Assembly: GCF_017832975.1 (NCBI RefSeq)
Contig: NZ_JAFIBI010000001.1
Span: 4,030,001 to 4,094,000, forward strand
DNA length: 64,000 nucleotides
Reading direction: 5' to 3'
From: Arthrobacter sp. PvP023
GTDB lineage: Bacteria > Actinomycetota > Actinomycetes > Actinomycetales > Micrococcaceae
The notes beneath the pieces were generated by a model that saw only the letters and a list, made by a program, of their open reading frames with translations, searched no databases and was not told where the DNA came from. The translations under genes and the position numbers were made by a program. Shown one piece after another: positions 1 to 7,634 of this stretch. Each line of letters opens with the position of its first letter. Within the stretch, counting starts at the first letter, position 1.

Positions 1-1731
1 AGCGGACTGACGCCCGACGCCCTGGCCGTGACCTTCGCGGGACGCACCATCGCCGAGCTCAACGCCGTACCCATGGCCGAACTGGCCGAGGTCATCCGGC
101 CCACCAGCGAGCTGAAGGACGCCGGGACGGCCAGCCGTGGTGCGGCCTCGGGCGAGACCAACGAAGTGGCCGTCGCCATCACCCGCGACCTCCTGCTGCG
201 GATCACCGTCCTGCTGGAGCTGGGCCTGGGCTACCTCGCCCTGGGCAGGGCCACACCCACGCTCTCCCCCGGCGAGATGCAGCGGCTGCGGATCGCCACC
301 CAGCTGCGCTCCGGGCTGTTCGGAGTGGTGTACGTACTGGACGAACCGTCCGCCGGGCTCCACCCCGCCGACGCCGAACCGTTGCAGGCTGTGCTCGAAG
401 CGCTCAAATCCTCCGGGAATTCGGTGTTCGTGGTGGAACACAACATGGACGTGGTCCGCCGGGCCGATTGGCTGGTTGACGTTGGGCCCCGCGCCGGAGA
501 AGGCGGCGGCGAGATCCTCTACAGCGGCCCTGTTGCGGGGCTGGCGGACGTGGAGTCGTCCGTTACGCGGCCCTTCCTGTTCCCCGGCGGCGGCGGGAGC
601 AACGGCGGCGGACAGCGCGACGGCGGGACGAACGACGGCGGTGCGCGCCGGCAAGCGGACGGCTGGCTCGGATTGAAGGGCATCAGCCGGCACAACCTCC
701 GCAATCTCGATGCGGAATTCCCGCTGGGTATCCTGACGGCGGTCACGGGCGTTTCCGGCTCGGGCAAGTCAACGCTGGTGAGCCAGGTCCTTGCCGAGGT
801 GGTGGGGGCGCGGCTCCGCCCGCAGGCGGGTGACGCTGCGGCGGTTGCGGAGGTAACCGCCGAGGATCTGGAATCCGGGGACGCCGGGTCCGGAGAACCG
901 CTCATCGTTGCCGAAGCCGTGGCAGAAACCAGCGGAATAGAGCGGATTGACCGTCTGGTGCGGGTGGACCAGAAGCCGATCGGCCGCACGCCGCGGTCCA
1001 ACCTGGCCACGTACACCGGGCTGTTCGACGCGGTGCGCAAGGAATTCGCCGCCACCGGGCAGGCACGTGCCCGCCGGTTCGGCGCCGGCCGGTTCTCCTT
1101 CAACGTGGCAGGCGGACGCTGCGAGACCTGCCTGGGCGAAGGGTTCGTGGCCGTTGAGCTCCTCTTCCTGCCGGGAAGCTACGGCCCCTGCCCCGAGTGC
1201 GGGGGTTCGCGCTACAACCCGGAGACGCTGGAGGTGACCTACAACGGCAAGAACGTGGCCGAAGTGCTGGCCATGACGGTGGACGCCGCCGCGGACTTCC
1301 TTGCCGGCGTCCCGGCCGCTGCCCGCAGCCTGCAGACCCTGCGCGACGTTGGCCTGGGCTACCTCCGGCTGGGCCAGCCCGCCACCGAGCTCTCGGGCGG
1401 CGAAGCGCAGCGGATCAAGCTGGCCACGGAACTCCAGCGTGCCCGCCGCGGCCACACCCTCTACCTGCTGGACGAGCCCACCACAGGACTCCACCCTGCG
1501 GACGTCCAACTGCTCATGGCCCAGCTGCACGGCCTGGTGGACGCCGGAAACACCGTCATTGTGGTGGAGCACGAGATGGACGTGGTGGCCGCCGCGGACT
1601 GGGTGATCGATCTCGGGCCTGCCGGTGGCGACGCCGGCGGTGAGATCGTGGCGTCCGGTACGCCGTCCGACGTCGCCCGTTCCGCCCGGAGCCGGACGGC
1701 GCCGTACCTGGCGACGGCGCTGGACCAATGA
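1..1731 (+). CDS. UvrA-like ABC-class ATPase (5' end outside window)
   Basis: The reading frame is open from base 1, so the N-terminus lies upstream; 576 residues are visible. They contain the end of the first ABC module (signature LSPGEMQRLRIA, Walker B VLDEPSAGLHP) and a complete second module: Walker A GVSGSGKST, a zinc-finger loop of CETCLGEG and CPECGGSRYN, signature LSGGEAQRIKLA and Walker B LLDEPTTGLHP. This is the UvrA plan, in which the protein binds damaged DNA during nucleotide excision repair. The first signature is divergent (LSPGEM for LSGGEA) and the linker is Gly-rich, which fits the UvrA-paralogue group often linked to DNA-binding drug tolerance rather than housekeeping UvrA. 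That subgroup call is inference. No uvrB or uvrC lies downstream. Confidence 0.88.
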   Translation, partial: SGLTPDALAVTFAGRTIAELNAVPMAELAEVIRPTSELKDAGTASRGAASGETNEVAVAITRDLLLRITVLLELGLGYLALGRATPTLSPGEMQRLRIATQLRSGLFGVVYVLDEPSAGLHPADAEPLQAVLEALKSSGNSVFVVEHNMDVVRRADWLVDVGPRAGEGGGEILYSGPVAGLADVESSVTRPFLFPGGGGSNGGGQRDGGTNDGGARRQADGWLGLKGISRHNLRNLDAEFPLGILTAVTGVSGSGKSTLVSQVLAEVVGARLRPQAGDAAAVAEVTAEDLESGDAGSGEPLIVAEAVAETSGIERIDRLVRVDQKPIGRTPRSNLATYTGLFDAVRKEFAATGQARARRFGAGRFSFNVAGGRCETCLGEGFVAVELLFLPGSYGPCPECGGSRYNPETLEVTYNGKNVAEVLAMTVDAAADFLAGVPAAARSLQTLRDVGLGYLRLGQPATELSGGEAQRIKLATELQRARRGHTLYLLDEPTTGLHPADVQLLMAQLHGLVDAGNTVIVVEHEMDVVAAADWVIDLGPAGGDAGGEIVASGTPSDVARSARSRTAPYLATALDQ

Positions 1732-1804
1732 GGCGCTGGATCGTTGAGAGCACCGGCAATCACGCCCCGCACGCATCCACACCATGGCGGATATCTATTT
1801 CGAT

Positions 1805-1833
1805 TTGATAACGCACCGGCACTGTCCTAGCGT
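1805..1833 (+). promoter_or_regulatory. Promoter candidate for the Rpf-LysM gene
   Basis: TTGATA (1805-1810) and TAGCGT (1828-1833) are separated by 17 bases, a good match to actinobacterial housekeeping promoters. Transcription would start near 1840, leaving a leader of about 160 nt before the gene at 2003. Confidence 0.55.
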
Positions 1834-2002
1834 GGAACGTGATCCCGCCGAGCGGGACAACGAATGCCCGGTGCTGCCACCACCAGTTACTGCCCGGCCG
1901 GCAGACACCGTACATGACCTCTAGTTCGTCAGGGGCGGGCAGTGGCGCGACAACGTCCGGGGACGGACCGAGCGCAGGTGGCCCTCAGGAGCATCCACTT
2001 CC

Positions 2003-2698
2003 ATGAACACTTCCACTCGCATGAACACCCCCATGGGCAAATCCAAACTGGGGACCGCCGCGCGCCGCGGAGTGACGCTGGCCGCCGTTTCCGCGGCAGG
2101 ACTCGCACTGTCCGCCACAGCCGCCAACGCGGCCGTGCCCACCGTAACCAGCACCAGCACCTGGGACGCCCTCGCCCAGTGCGAGAGCGGCGGCAACTGG
2201 AGCACCAACACCGGCAACGGTTTCAGCGGCGGACTCCAGTTCACCGATAGCACCTGGGCGGCCTACGGCGGCACCGGATCGGCGGCAAACGCCACCCGCG
2301 AGCAGCAGATCGCCGTCGCCGAGAACGTCCAGGCCAGCCAGGGCTGGGGTGCCTGGCCTGCTTGTGCAGCCAGCCTGGGCCTTAGCGGCGGCGGTGGAGC
2401 ACCCGCACCGAGCGTCCCGGTCACCCCGGCCCCCGCCGAGGTACCGGTACAGGCCGCACAGGCTCCGGTCCAGGCCGCGTCTGCCGCAGTGGCACCCGCC
2501 CAGGCCGAACCCCGCCACGCCGCACAGGTTCCGTTGAGCGGCGAAACCTACACGGTGGAGGCCGGTGAGACCCTGAGCACCATCGCGGAGAAGCTGGACA
2601 TCACGGGCGGCTGGCAGACCCTTGCCGATGCCAACACGGACACCATCGTGGATCCCGACCTGGTGCTTGCTGGACAGGTTCTGCAGCTGCCTGCCTAG
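2003..2698 (+). CDS. Secreted resuscitation-promoting-factor-like transglycosylase with LysM domain
   Basis: A 231-residue exported cell-wall hydrolase. Residues 1-43 form a signal peptide (basic start, hydrophobic core, ANA cleavage site). Residues about 52-125 are an Rpf/transglycosylase-like domain with the WDALAQCESGGNW motif; Glu61 is the expected catalytic acid, and a second Cys falls near WPACAASLG. A Pro/Ala-rich linker follows, then a C-terminal LysM module (about 182-230, YTVEAGETLSTIAEKL) that binds peptidoglycan. Rpf proteins cleave peptidoglycan and promote regrowth of dormant actinobacteria. AGGAG at 1986-1990 supports the start at 2003; ATG codons at 2021 and 2033 are alternatives. 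A strong hairpin follows the stop codon. Confidence 0.93.
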   Translation: MNTSTRMNTPMGKSKLGTAARRGVTLAAVSAAGLALSATAANAAVPTVTSTSTWDALAQCESGGNWSTNTGNGFSGGLQFTDSTWAAYGGTGSAANATREQQIAVAENVQASQGWGAWPACAASLGLSGGGGAPAPSVPVTPAPAEVPVQAAQAPVQAASAAVAPAQAEPRHAAQVPLSGETYTVEAGETLSTIAEKLDITGGWQTLADANTDTIVDPDLVLAGQVLQLPA

Positions 2699-2719
2699 GG
2701 TTTAGGTAGCAGAGCGTTA

Positions 2720-2769
2720 AACAACGACGCCGGAGCGTTCCCTTGGCGGGGAGCTCCGGCGTCGTTGTT
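2720..2769. terminator. Bidirectional hairpin terminator
   Basis: A 17-base perfect stem (2720-2736 with 2753-2769; core GACGCCGGAGC) with a 16-base loop, flanked by short A and T runs. It lies between the convergent Rpf gene and the membrane-protein gene and could end transcription from both sides. Confidence 0.85.
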
Positions 2770-2781
2770 TCTTAAGTTAGT

Positions 2782-3354
2782 TCACGCCGCCTGCGGCAGT
2801 TCGCGGACGATCCGGACTTTCCAGGCGGAGTCGTCGCTGGTGTCCAGAAGGGCCACAGTGCCGATGTGCAGGTGCAGGGCCACCCGCTTGGCTGCCAGGA
2901 GCTCGAGGTAGAGGTGCTCGTTCATGCGCGCCGGCGAATCGATCACGAACTTCACGGCATCGCGCACCTTGCGGTAGTTGTCGCTGCGTTCGCGGTGCAG
3001 GTGCAGCTCCAGCGAGTGGCGCTGGCGGACCTTCGGCTCATGCGCGTTGAGCCACGAGACCGCTGCGTGCACCCCGACTACAACGGCGAGGGACACGGCG
3101 TAGATCCACCAACCGGTGGACAGCAGGAACAGGGGGAGGTTGGCGATGGCCACTACCGCGATGAACAGGCGGAGGGCAACGATGCGCCGGAGTTTCAGGG
3201 CAACAGAACCGATGGCGGCGCGGAAGCCGTGCTGCTCCTTGCGGGCCGCTTCCGGGTCGATGGTGAATTCATCAAGCACCAGGATGCCTTTGGCTTCCGG
3301 GCTCAGCATTTGTCCGAACTTCGGCGTGAACGGAACTGCTTGGGTAAGTGTCAT
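2782..3354 (-). CDS. Conserved membrane protein of unknown function
   Basis: 190 residues. A charged N-terminal third (about 1-57) is followed by two adjacent hydrophobic segments (about 60-80 and 82-102, including LFIAVVAIANLPLFLLSTG), then a hydrophilic C-terminal half rich in His and Arg (LELHLHRERSDNYRKVRDAV). This suggests a hairpin anchor with most of the protein on the cytoplasmic side. I do not recognise the family. It stands alone, with the Rpf gene converging on it and a divergent gene at 3585. Confidence 0.7.
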   Translation of the reverse strand: MTLTQAVPFTPKFGQMLSPEAKGILVLDEFTIDPEAARKEQHGFRAAIGSVALKLRRIVALRLFIAVVAIANLPLFLLSTGWWIYAVSLAVVVGVHAAVSWLNAHEPKVRQRHSLELHLHRERSDNYRKVRDAVKFVIDSPARMNEHLYLELLAAKRVALHLHIGTVALLDTSDDSAWKVRIVRELPQAA

Positions 3355-3549
3355 TTCGTGTCTTCCGGAGGGTGGCTGAGGCGGGATTTGATTGGGGTCA
3401 TCTTAGTGAAATTGTGACCGTGTTGTCGCCCCCGTCTCAGCATACGGTCCAGTAAACTACGCCGCACTGCTCTCAGGCCGCTCACAGCCTACCAGCGTTT
3501 TGCCGCTGCAACGCCGCCGCCTCAGCGGGTGCGCGGCGGCCGCCGCCAT

Positions 3550-3578
3550 TTGGTCTTGGACCCCGGCACCTCCACACT
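3550..3578 (+). promoter_or_regulatory. Candidate promoter placing the start codon near +1
   Basis: TTGGTC (3550-3555), a 17-base spacer and CACACT (3573-3578) put the -10 box only 6 bases before the ATG at 3585, so the mRNA may be leaderless. The -10 box is weak at its first base. Confidence 0.35.
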
Positions 3579-3584
3579 TGAAGG

Positions 3585-4490
3585 ATGCAGACTTTCCTTC
3601 CCTATCCAGATTTCCAGCAGAGTGCCGCGGTCCTTGACCGCGTGCGGCTCGGCAAGCAGCGTGTCGAGGCGCTGCAGACACTGCGTGCGCTGGTGATCCC
3701 GGAGTACGGCTGGCAGTCGCACCCGGCCATCCGCATGTGGATGGGCTACGTTCCCGCGCTGACCATGTATGGCCTGGCCATCGCTGATGAATGGATCGCC
3801 CGCGGCGGCGAGGACACCACCCGGGCCAAGATCGCCGAATTTGCCCCGCAGGCTGACCACGCGGCCTACGCGGCCAAGATCCCCATGCCGCCGTGGCTTG
3901 GCGAGCCCGACCTCCACCTGAGCCACCGCTCCCGGCTGCTGCAGAAGGAACCGCGCTTCTACAGCGAACTGTTCCCCGGAACACCCGCGGACCTCGAGTA
4001 TGTCTGGCCCGAACCCCGGCATGAGTTCCTCCCGGAGGATCCGGTCGGTGACCGGCTCTGGATCCTGCGTGCCCAGGTGGGCGACACCGCCCCGGACAAG
4101 CTCGACACCATCAGCCTGCCGGAGGTCGGCCGCGCCGCGAAGGCCGCCGCCCAGTCCGAAGAGTACGAGTTCGTCTACGCCGACACCGACTCGCGCCGCC
4201 CCGCCAAGAACCCCAAGAAGCGGCCGCCCAAGCAATTGGTGAAGAAGCCCACCCGGAAGCGCCAGCAGCAGGAGGAGGCCTTCCGCACCCTCCCCGGCAA
4301 TTCGGCCATCGCTGTCCCGTTCGACGGCGGCGCCACGTTCGCGGTCGGCAAGGTCCAGGGGCGCCCCATCACGGTGGACGGACGTTTCGCCCGGAACTTC
4401 CAGGTGACGGACGTTGTGGAACGCTCCTCGTTCGACTACCCCGCCCTGCTGCAGGACCCCCGGCTGTTCTTCCCGATTCCGGCGCCCTAG
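3585..4490 (+). CDS. MSMEG_6728-type protein with pyrimidine-dimer-glycosylase-like N-terminus
   Basis: 301 residues. The N-terminal 140 (MQTFLPYPDFQQSAAVLD, LGKQRVEALQTLRAL, HPAIRMWMGY, LSHRSRLLQKEP) match the actinobacterial MSMEG_6728 family, related to pyrimidine-dimer DNA glycosylases. The early Arg and the Arg/Lys/Gln-rich helix fit DNA contact. A Lys/Arg-rich linker (about 203-228, NPKKRPPKQLVKKPTRKRQQ) leads to a small C-terminal domain (about 235-298). Enzyme activity is inferred from the family; the C-terminal domain is unassigned. GAAGG abuts the ATG directly, too close for ordinary use as a ribosome site, consistent with a leaderless start. Confidence 0.75.
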   Translation: MQTFLPYPDFQQSAAVLDRVRLGKQRVEALQTLRALVIPEYGWQSHPAIRMWMGYVPALTMYGLAIADEWIARGGEDTTRAKIAEFAPQADHAAYAAKIPMPPWLGEPDLHLSHRSRLLQKEPRFYSELFPGTPADLEYVWPEPRHEFLPEDPVGDRLWILRAQVGDTAPDKLDTISLPEVGRAAKAAAQSEEYEFVYADTDSRRPAKNPKKRPPKQLVKKPTRKRQQQEEAFRTLPGNSAIAVPFDGGATFAVGKVQGRPITVDGRFARNFQVTDVVERSSFDYPALLQDPRLFFPIPAP

Positions 4491-4545
4491 CCGTAATCCC
4501 CGAGCCTGGCCAAGGCTTCGCCGCCGCTCTGGCAGACTGGCCCGT

Positions 4546-5460
4546 ATGACTGTTCTTATGGCCGGCTGCGGCGATCTGGGTACCGAGGCCGGGCTGCGTT
4601 TCGCGGCCGCCGGCCACCGCGTGGTGGGCTGGCGGCGGTCGCCCGACAAGCTACCGGCCGCCATCGAGGGTGTCGCGGCTGACTTGACCGTTCCGCCGCT
4701 GCCGCAGATCCCGGCGGACACCACCGCCGTCGTCATCGCGGTTGCGGCCGACTCCCCCACCGAAGAGGCCTACCGGGCCGCCTACGTGGACGGACTGTCT
4801 AACGTTCTGGATGCGCTGGAACGCGCACGCGAGCACGACGGCGCCGCGGCGCCTTCACCGCTGCGCCGCGTGTTGTTCGTCTCCTCCACCGCCGTGTACG
4901 GCGACGCGGACGGCGGCTGGGTGGATGAAAGCACGACGCCGGCACCGGGCGGATTCTCCGGCCGCATCATCCGCGAGGCCGAGGACCTGCTGCACCGGCG
5001 CCTGCCCGGCACCGGGATCACCCCCGTGGTGCTTCGCCTGGGCGGCATTTACGGGCCGGGGCGGACCCGGCTGATCGACCAGGTCCGCTCAGGAACTGCG
5101 GTGGCTCCGGCGGAACCGCGGTACACCAACCGCATCCACCGCGACGACGCCGCCGCGGCGATCGTGCACCTCTGCACTATGGCCGCCGAACCCGGACCCG
5201 TGTACCTCGGCGTGGACAACGATCCCGCGGAGCTCGGCGAAGTCCAGCGTTTCCTGGCCGACGAGCTGGGACTCCCGCGGCCGTCGTCGGACGTTCCGGC
5301 TGGTGACAGTGGCGGCGCGGCCGGCGGCGAACCGTCCCGCGGCGGCAACAAACGGTGCAGCAATGCCCTGCTCCGCAGCACCGGGTTCGAGTTTTCCTAC
5401 CCCACCTTCCGCGAGGGGTACCGCGCGATCCTGGCCGGCGAAGGCGTCAGGCACCCGTGA
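4546..5460 (+). CDS. NAD(P)-dependent epimerase/dehydratase-family protein
   Basis: 304 residues in an extended short-chain-dehydrogenase fold. The N-terminus carries the nucleotide-binding glycine motif (MAGCGDLGTEAG); the active-site region shows SSTAVYGD with the Tyr in the usual sugar-epimerase setting. The C-terminal segment (YTNRIHRDDAAAAIVHLC) is typical of YeeD/YbjT-like atypical epimerases, often annotated as NAD-dependent epimerases of unknown substrate. The ATG at 4546 is preferred because the glycine-rich strand starts directly after it; upstream in-frame codons overlap the preceding gene. Substrate unknown. Confidence 0.82.
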   Translation: MTVLMAGCGDLGTEAGLRFAAAGHRVVGWRRSPDKLPAAIEGVAADLTVPPLPQIPADTTAVVIAVAADSPTEEAYRAAYVDGLSNVLDALERAREHDGAAAPSPLRRVLFVSSTAVYGDADGGWVDESTTPAPGGFSGRIIREAEDLLHRRLPGTGITPVVLRLGGIYGPGRTRLIDQVRSGTAVAPAEPRYTNRIHRDDAAAAIVHLCTMAAEPGPVYLGVDNDPAELGEVQRFLADELGLPRPSSDVPAGDSGGAAGGEPSRGGNKRCSNALLRSTGFEFSYPTFREGYRAILAGEGVRHP

Positions 5461-5503
5461 TGCCGCTGCGCTTTTCCGTATCCGAAGCCTTGTAGGGGGA
5501 ACA

Positions 5504-5911
5504 GTGGATTTCCAGCACATCATCGAATCGGTGGGCCGGTTCATGGACTTTGCCGGCGTCGCCGTTATGGTGATCGGCGCCGTCGTGTCCATCCCCATGG
5601 CCCTGCGCGGATTCCAGCCGAGACGTCTGCCGCCTGGCTCCGAACCGCTTTCCGTGTACCGCTCCTACCGGCAGCTGCTGGGCCGTTCAATCCTGTTGGG
5701 CCTTGAACTCCTGGTGGCGGCGGACATCATCCGTACGGTCGCCGTGACGCCGACCTTCGAGAGCGTGGGTGTGCTGGCGATCATCGTGCTTATCCGGACC
5801 TTCCTGAGCTTCTCGCTGGAGCTCGAGATCACCGGCCGCTGGCCCTGGCAGAAACAGCCCGCCGGCGCGGCAGCCTCAGCCGGAGCGTCGGGCTCATCAC
5901 CTGAGGGCTGA
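5504..5911 (+). CDS. DUF1622 family membrane protein
   Basis: 135 residues from a GTG start at 5504, preceded by AGGGGGA at 5494-5500. There are three hydrophobic segments: about 13-33 (FAGVAVMVIGAVVSIPMAL), 62-82 and 86-105. The FQHIIESVGRFMDFAGVAVMVIG start and the LGRSILLGLELLVAADIIRTV segment are characteristic of DUF1622, a conserved small inner-membrane family with no known role. The C-terminus is a short Ala/Gly tail. An earlier start would overlap the epimerase gene in another frame and is unlikely. Confidence 0.82.
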   Translation: MDFQHIIESVGRFMDFAGVAVMVIGAVVSIPMALRGFQPRRLPPGSEPLSVYRSYRQLLGRSILLGLELLVAADIIRTVAVTPTFESVGVLAIIVLIRTFLSFSLELEITGRWPWQKQPAGAAASAGASGSSPEG

Positions 5912-5916
5912 AAGCC

Positions 5917-5946
5917 TTCTCGGCTGTCAGCGCCCTCGGTTAGGCT
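5917..5946 (+). promoter_or_regulatory. Probable leaderless promoter of the PEP-mutase-family gene
   Basis: TAGGCT (5941-5946) lies 6 bases before the ATG at 5953, with a poor -35 match (TTCTCG, 5917-5922) 18 bases upstream. No ribosome site precedes the ATG, so a leaderless transcript is likely. Confidence 0.4.
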
Positions 5947-5952
5947 CGCTGC

Positions 5953-6732
5953 ATGACTCACAACAACGCAGCTAAAGCCTCTGAACTGCTCCGCCTCCAC
6001 CAGGCGCCGGAAATCCTTCAGGTCATCAACGTCTGGGACGCCATCACTGCCAAGGTTGCCGCGGATGTCCCGGGCACCGCCGCCCTGGCCACAGCCAGCC
6101 ACTCCATTGCGGCTTCGCTTGGCTATGAGGACGGCGAGAACATCCCCGTGGACCTCATGATCGAAGCGGCGGGGCGCATTGCCGCGTCCACCAGCCTCCC
6201 GGTCAGCGCGGACCTCGAATCCGGCTACGGCAGCCCGGGCGAGACAATCCGGAAGGCGATCGGGGTGGGAATCGTCGGCGCCAACATCGAAGACCAGATG
6301 CGCCCGCTGGCCGACGCCGTTGCCCAGATGGCCTCCGCCGTCCAGGCAGGCCAGGCCGAAGGCATCGATTTCGTCCTCAACGCACGCACCGATGCTTTCC
6401 TCAAGGGCAAGGACCGCGACCCCGCTGACGTACTTGCCGACGCCATCGAACGGGGCCGCGCGTTCCTCGACGTGGGAGCAACCACCGTTTTCGTTCCCGG
6501 CCTGCTGGACGAGCCCACCGTGGCCGCCCTCGTTGAGGGCATCGGCCGGAACAAGGTGTCCGTCATCAACGTTCCGGGATCGCTTGCCCCGGCGAAGCTT
6601 CAGGAGCTGGGCGTGGCACGCATTTCCTACGGCCCCTGGACCCAGCGGGTTGCCCTGACGGCCTTTGCCGACGCCACCGCCGGGCTCCTGGCCGGGGGCG
6701 CGCTGCCCCAGGGAACACGGGCACTCAACTAG
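5953..6732 (+). CDS. Isocitrate lyase/phosphoenolpyruvate mutase family protein
   Basis: 259 residues, a one-domain alpha/beta barrel of the ICL/PEPM superfamily. Visible family marks are INVWDAITAKV near the start, LPVSADLESGYG, the metal-site segment GVGIVGANIEDQ and NARTDAFLKG. The isocitrate-lyase KKCGH loop is absent, so it is not a true isocitrate lyase. Related proteins include carboxyvinyl-carboxyphosphonate mutase-like and 2-methylisocitrate-lyase-like enzymes that make or break C-C or C-P bonds next to a carboxylate. Substrate not predictable. Its stop codon overlaps the next gene's GTG by one base, indicating translational coupling. Confidence 0.85.
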   Translation: MTHNNAAKASELLRLHQAPEILQVINVWDAITAKVAADVPGTAALATASHSIAASLGYEDGENIPVDLMIEAAGRIAASTSLPVSADLESGYGSPGETIRKAIGVGIVGANIEDQMRPLADAVAQMASAVQAGQAEGIDFVLNARTDAFLKGKDRDPADVLADAIERGRAFLDVGATTVFVPGLLDEPTVAALVEGIGRNKVSVINVPGSLAPAKLQELGVARISYGPWTQRVALTAFADATAGLLAGGALPQGTRALN

Positions 6733-7484
6733 TGGCCGGGCCGGAGCTGCACGGCGTGGGATTGCCGGACCCGTGGCCGGAGCCGCCGGAGCTGCCCGCC
6801 CCGGTGATCATGGACCAGCGGTGGACCGATGCAGTGTTCCTGCACTGGCGCATCCCCGAAGCGGCGGCGGCAGCGTTCATGCCGCCCGGGGTGGTGCCGG
6901 ACGTTTTCGACGGCTCGGCATGGGTGGGACTGATCGGCTTCCGCATGCAGAAAGCAGGCATCGGACGAGGCCCCGCAGTGCCGTTCTTCGGGGACTTCAA
7001 CGAGATCAACGTCCGGCTGTACTCGCGGGAACCGGACGGCACCCGGGGCGTGGTCTTCCTGAGCCTGGACGCGGACCGGCTGGCCGTGGTGCTGGCCGCA
7101 CGCGCGGCCGGCATTCCGTATGTGTGGTCACACACCCGCTTCCGTGCCGCCTACCCCGGCAGCCCGTCCACCGGCTATTCGGTGCGGCGGTTCCGGCGCG
7201 GGGCCCGAAGTGACTTCGCGGTGGTGCCGGCGCTCGACGACGCCGCGGCGGACCCGCTGTCCGTCCACCTCACTGCCAGGTTCGGCCTGCACTCCCGCTT
7301 CCGCGACCGGACGCTGTATATCCCGAACACCCATTCGCCCTGGCCGCTGTACCGGGCTGAGCTGACGGTCCTGGAGGACGGGTTGATCAGCGCCGCCGGA
7401 CTCGAGGTGGCAGGTCCGCCCGAGTCCGTGCTGTTCTCCCCCGGCGTCCGGACCCAGTTTGGCCGGGCGCGGGTGCTTGGGTAG
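6732..7484 (+). CDS. YqjF/DUF2071 family protein
   Basis: 250 residues starting at a GTG that shares its first base with the upstream stop codon. Family marks are MDQRWTDAVFLHWRIPEAAAA, a VRLYSREPDGTRGVVFLSLD core and the YIPNTHSPWPLYRAELTVLED strand pair. The family is widespread in actinobacteria and bacilli; no biochemical role is established. It is probably co-transcribed with the PEP-mutase-family gene, but the two are not known to act together. Confidence 0.83.
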   Translation: MAGPELHGVGLPDPWPEPPELPAPVIMDQRWTDAVFLHWRIPEAAAAAFMPPGVVPDVFDGSAWVGLIGFRMQKAGIGRGPAVPFFGDFNEINVRLYSREPDGTRGVVFLSLDADRLAVVLAARAAGIPYVWSHTRFRAAYPGSPSTGYSVRRFRRGARSDFAVVPALDDAAADPLSVHLTARFGLHSRFRDRTLYIPNTHSPWPLYRAELTVLEDGLISAAGLEVAGPPESVLFSPGVRTQFGRARVLG

Positions 7485-7634
7485 GGGGCGGCGCTCCTCG
7501 GGGGCCGCCTCGAGAAGCACCGCCAGGCAGGGGCGCAAGTATTCGTTCGCTCTTGGCTGCGCGGCTCAACGATCTTCCGGGCCACCAAGGGGTGACGCAG
7601 CTATTTTGTCGTAGGTCTTTGGCATAGTTACCCC

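Noticed and set aside
1834..2002. Possible c-di-AMP (ydaO) riboswitch before the Rpf gene
   Set aside because: The leader is about 160 nt and the gene class is right, but I cannot find the conserved ydaO core sequences.
5953..6732. Isocitrate lyase of the glyoxylate shunt
   Set aside because: Too short and lacks the KKCGH catalytic loop.
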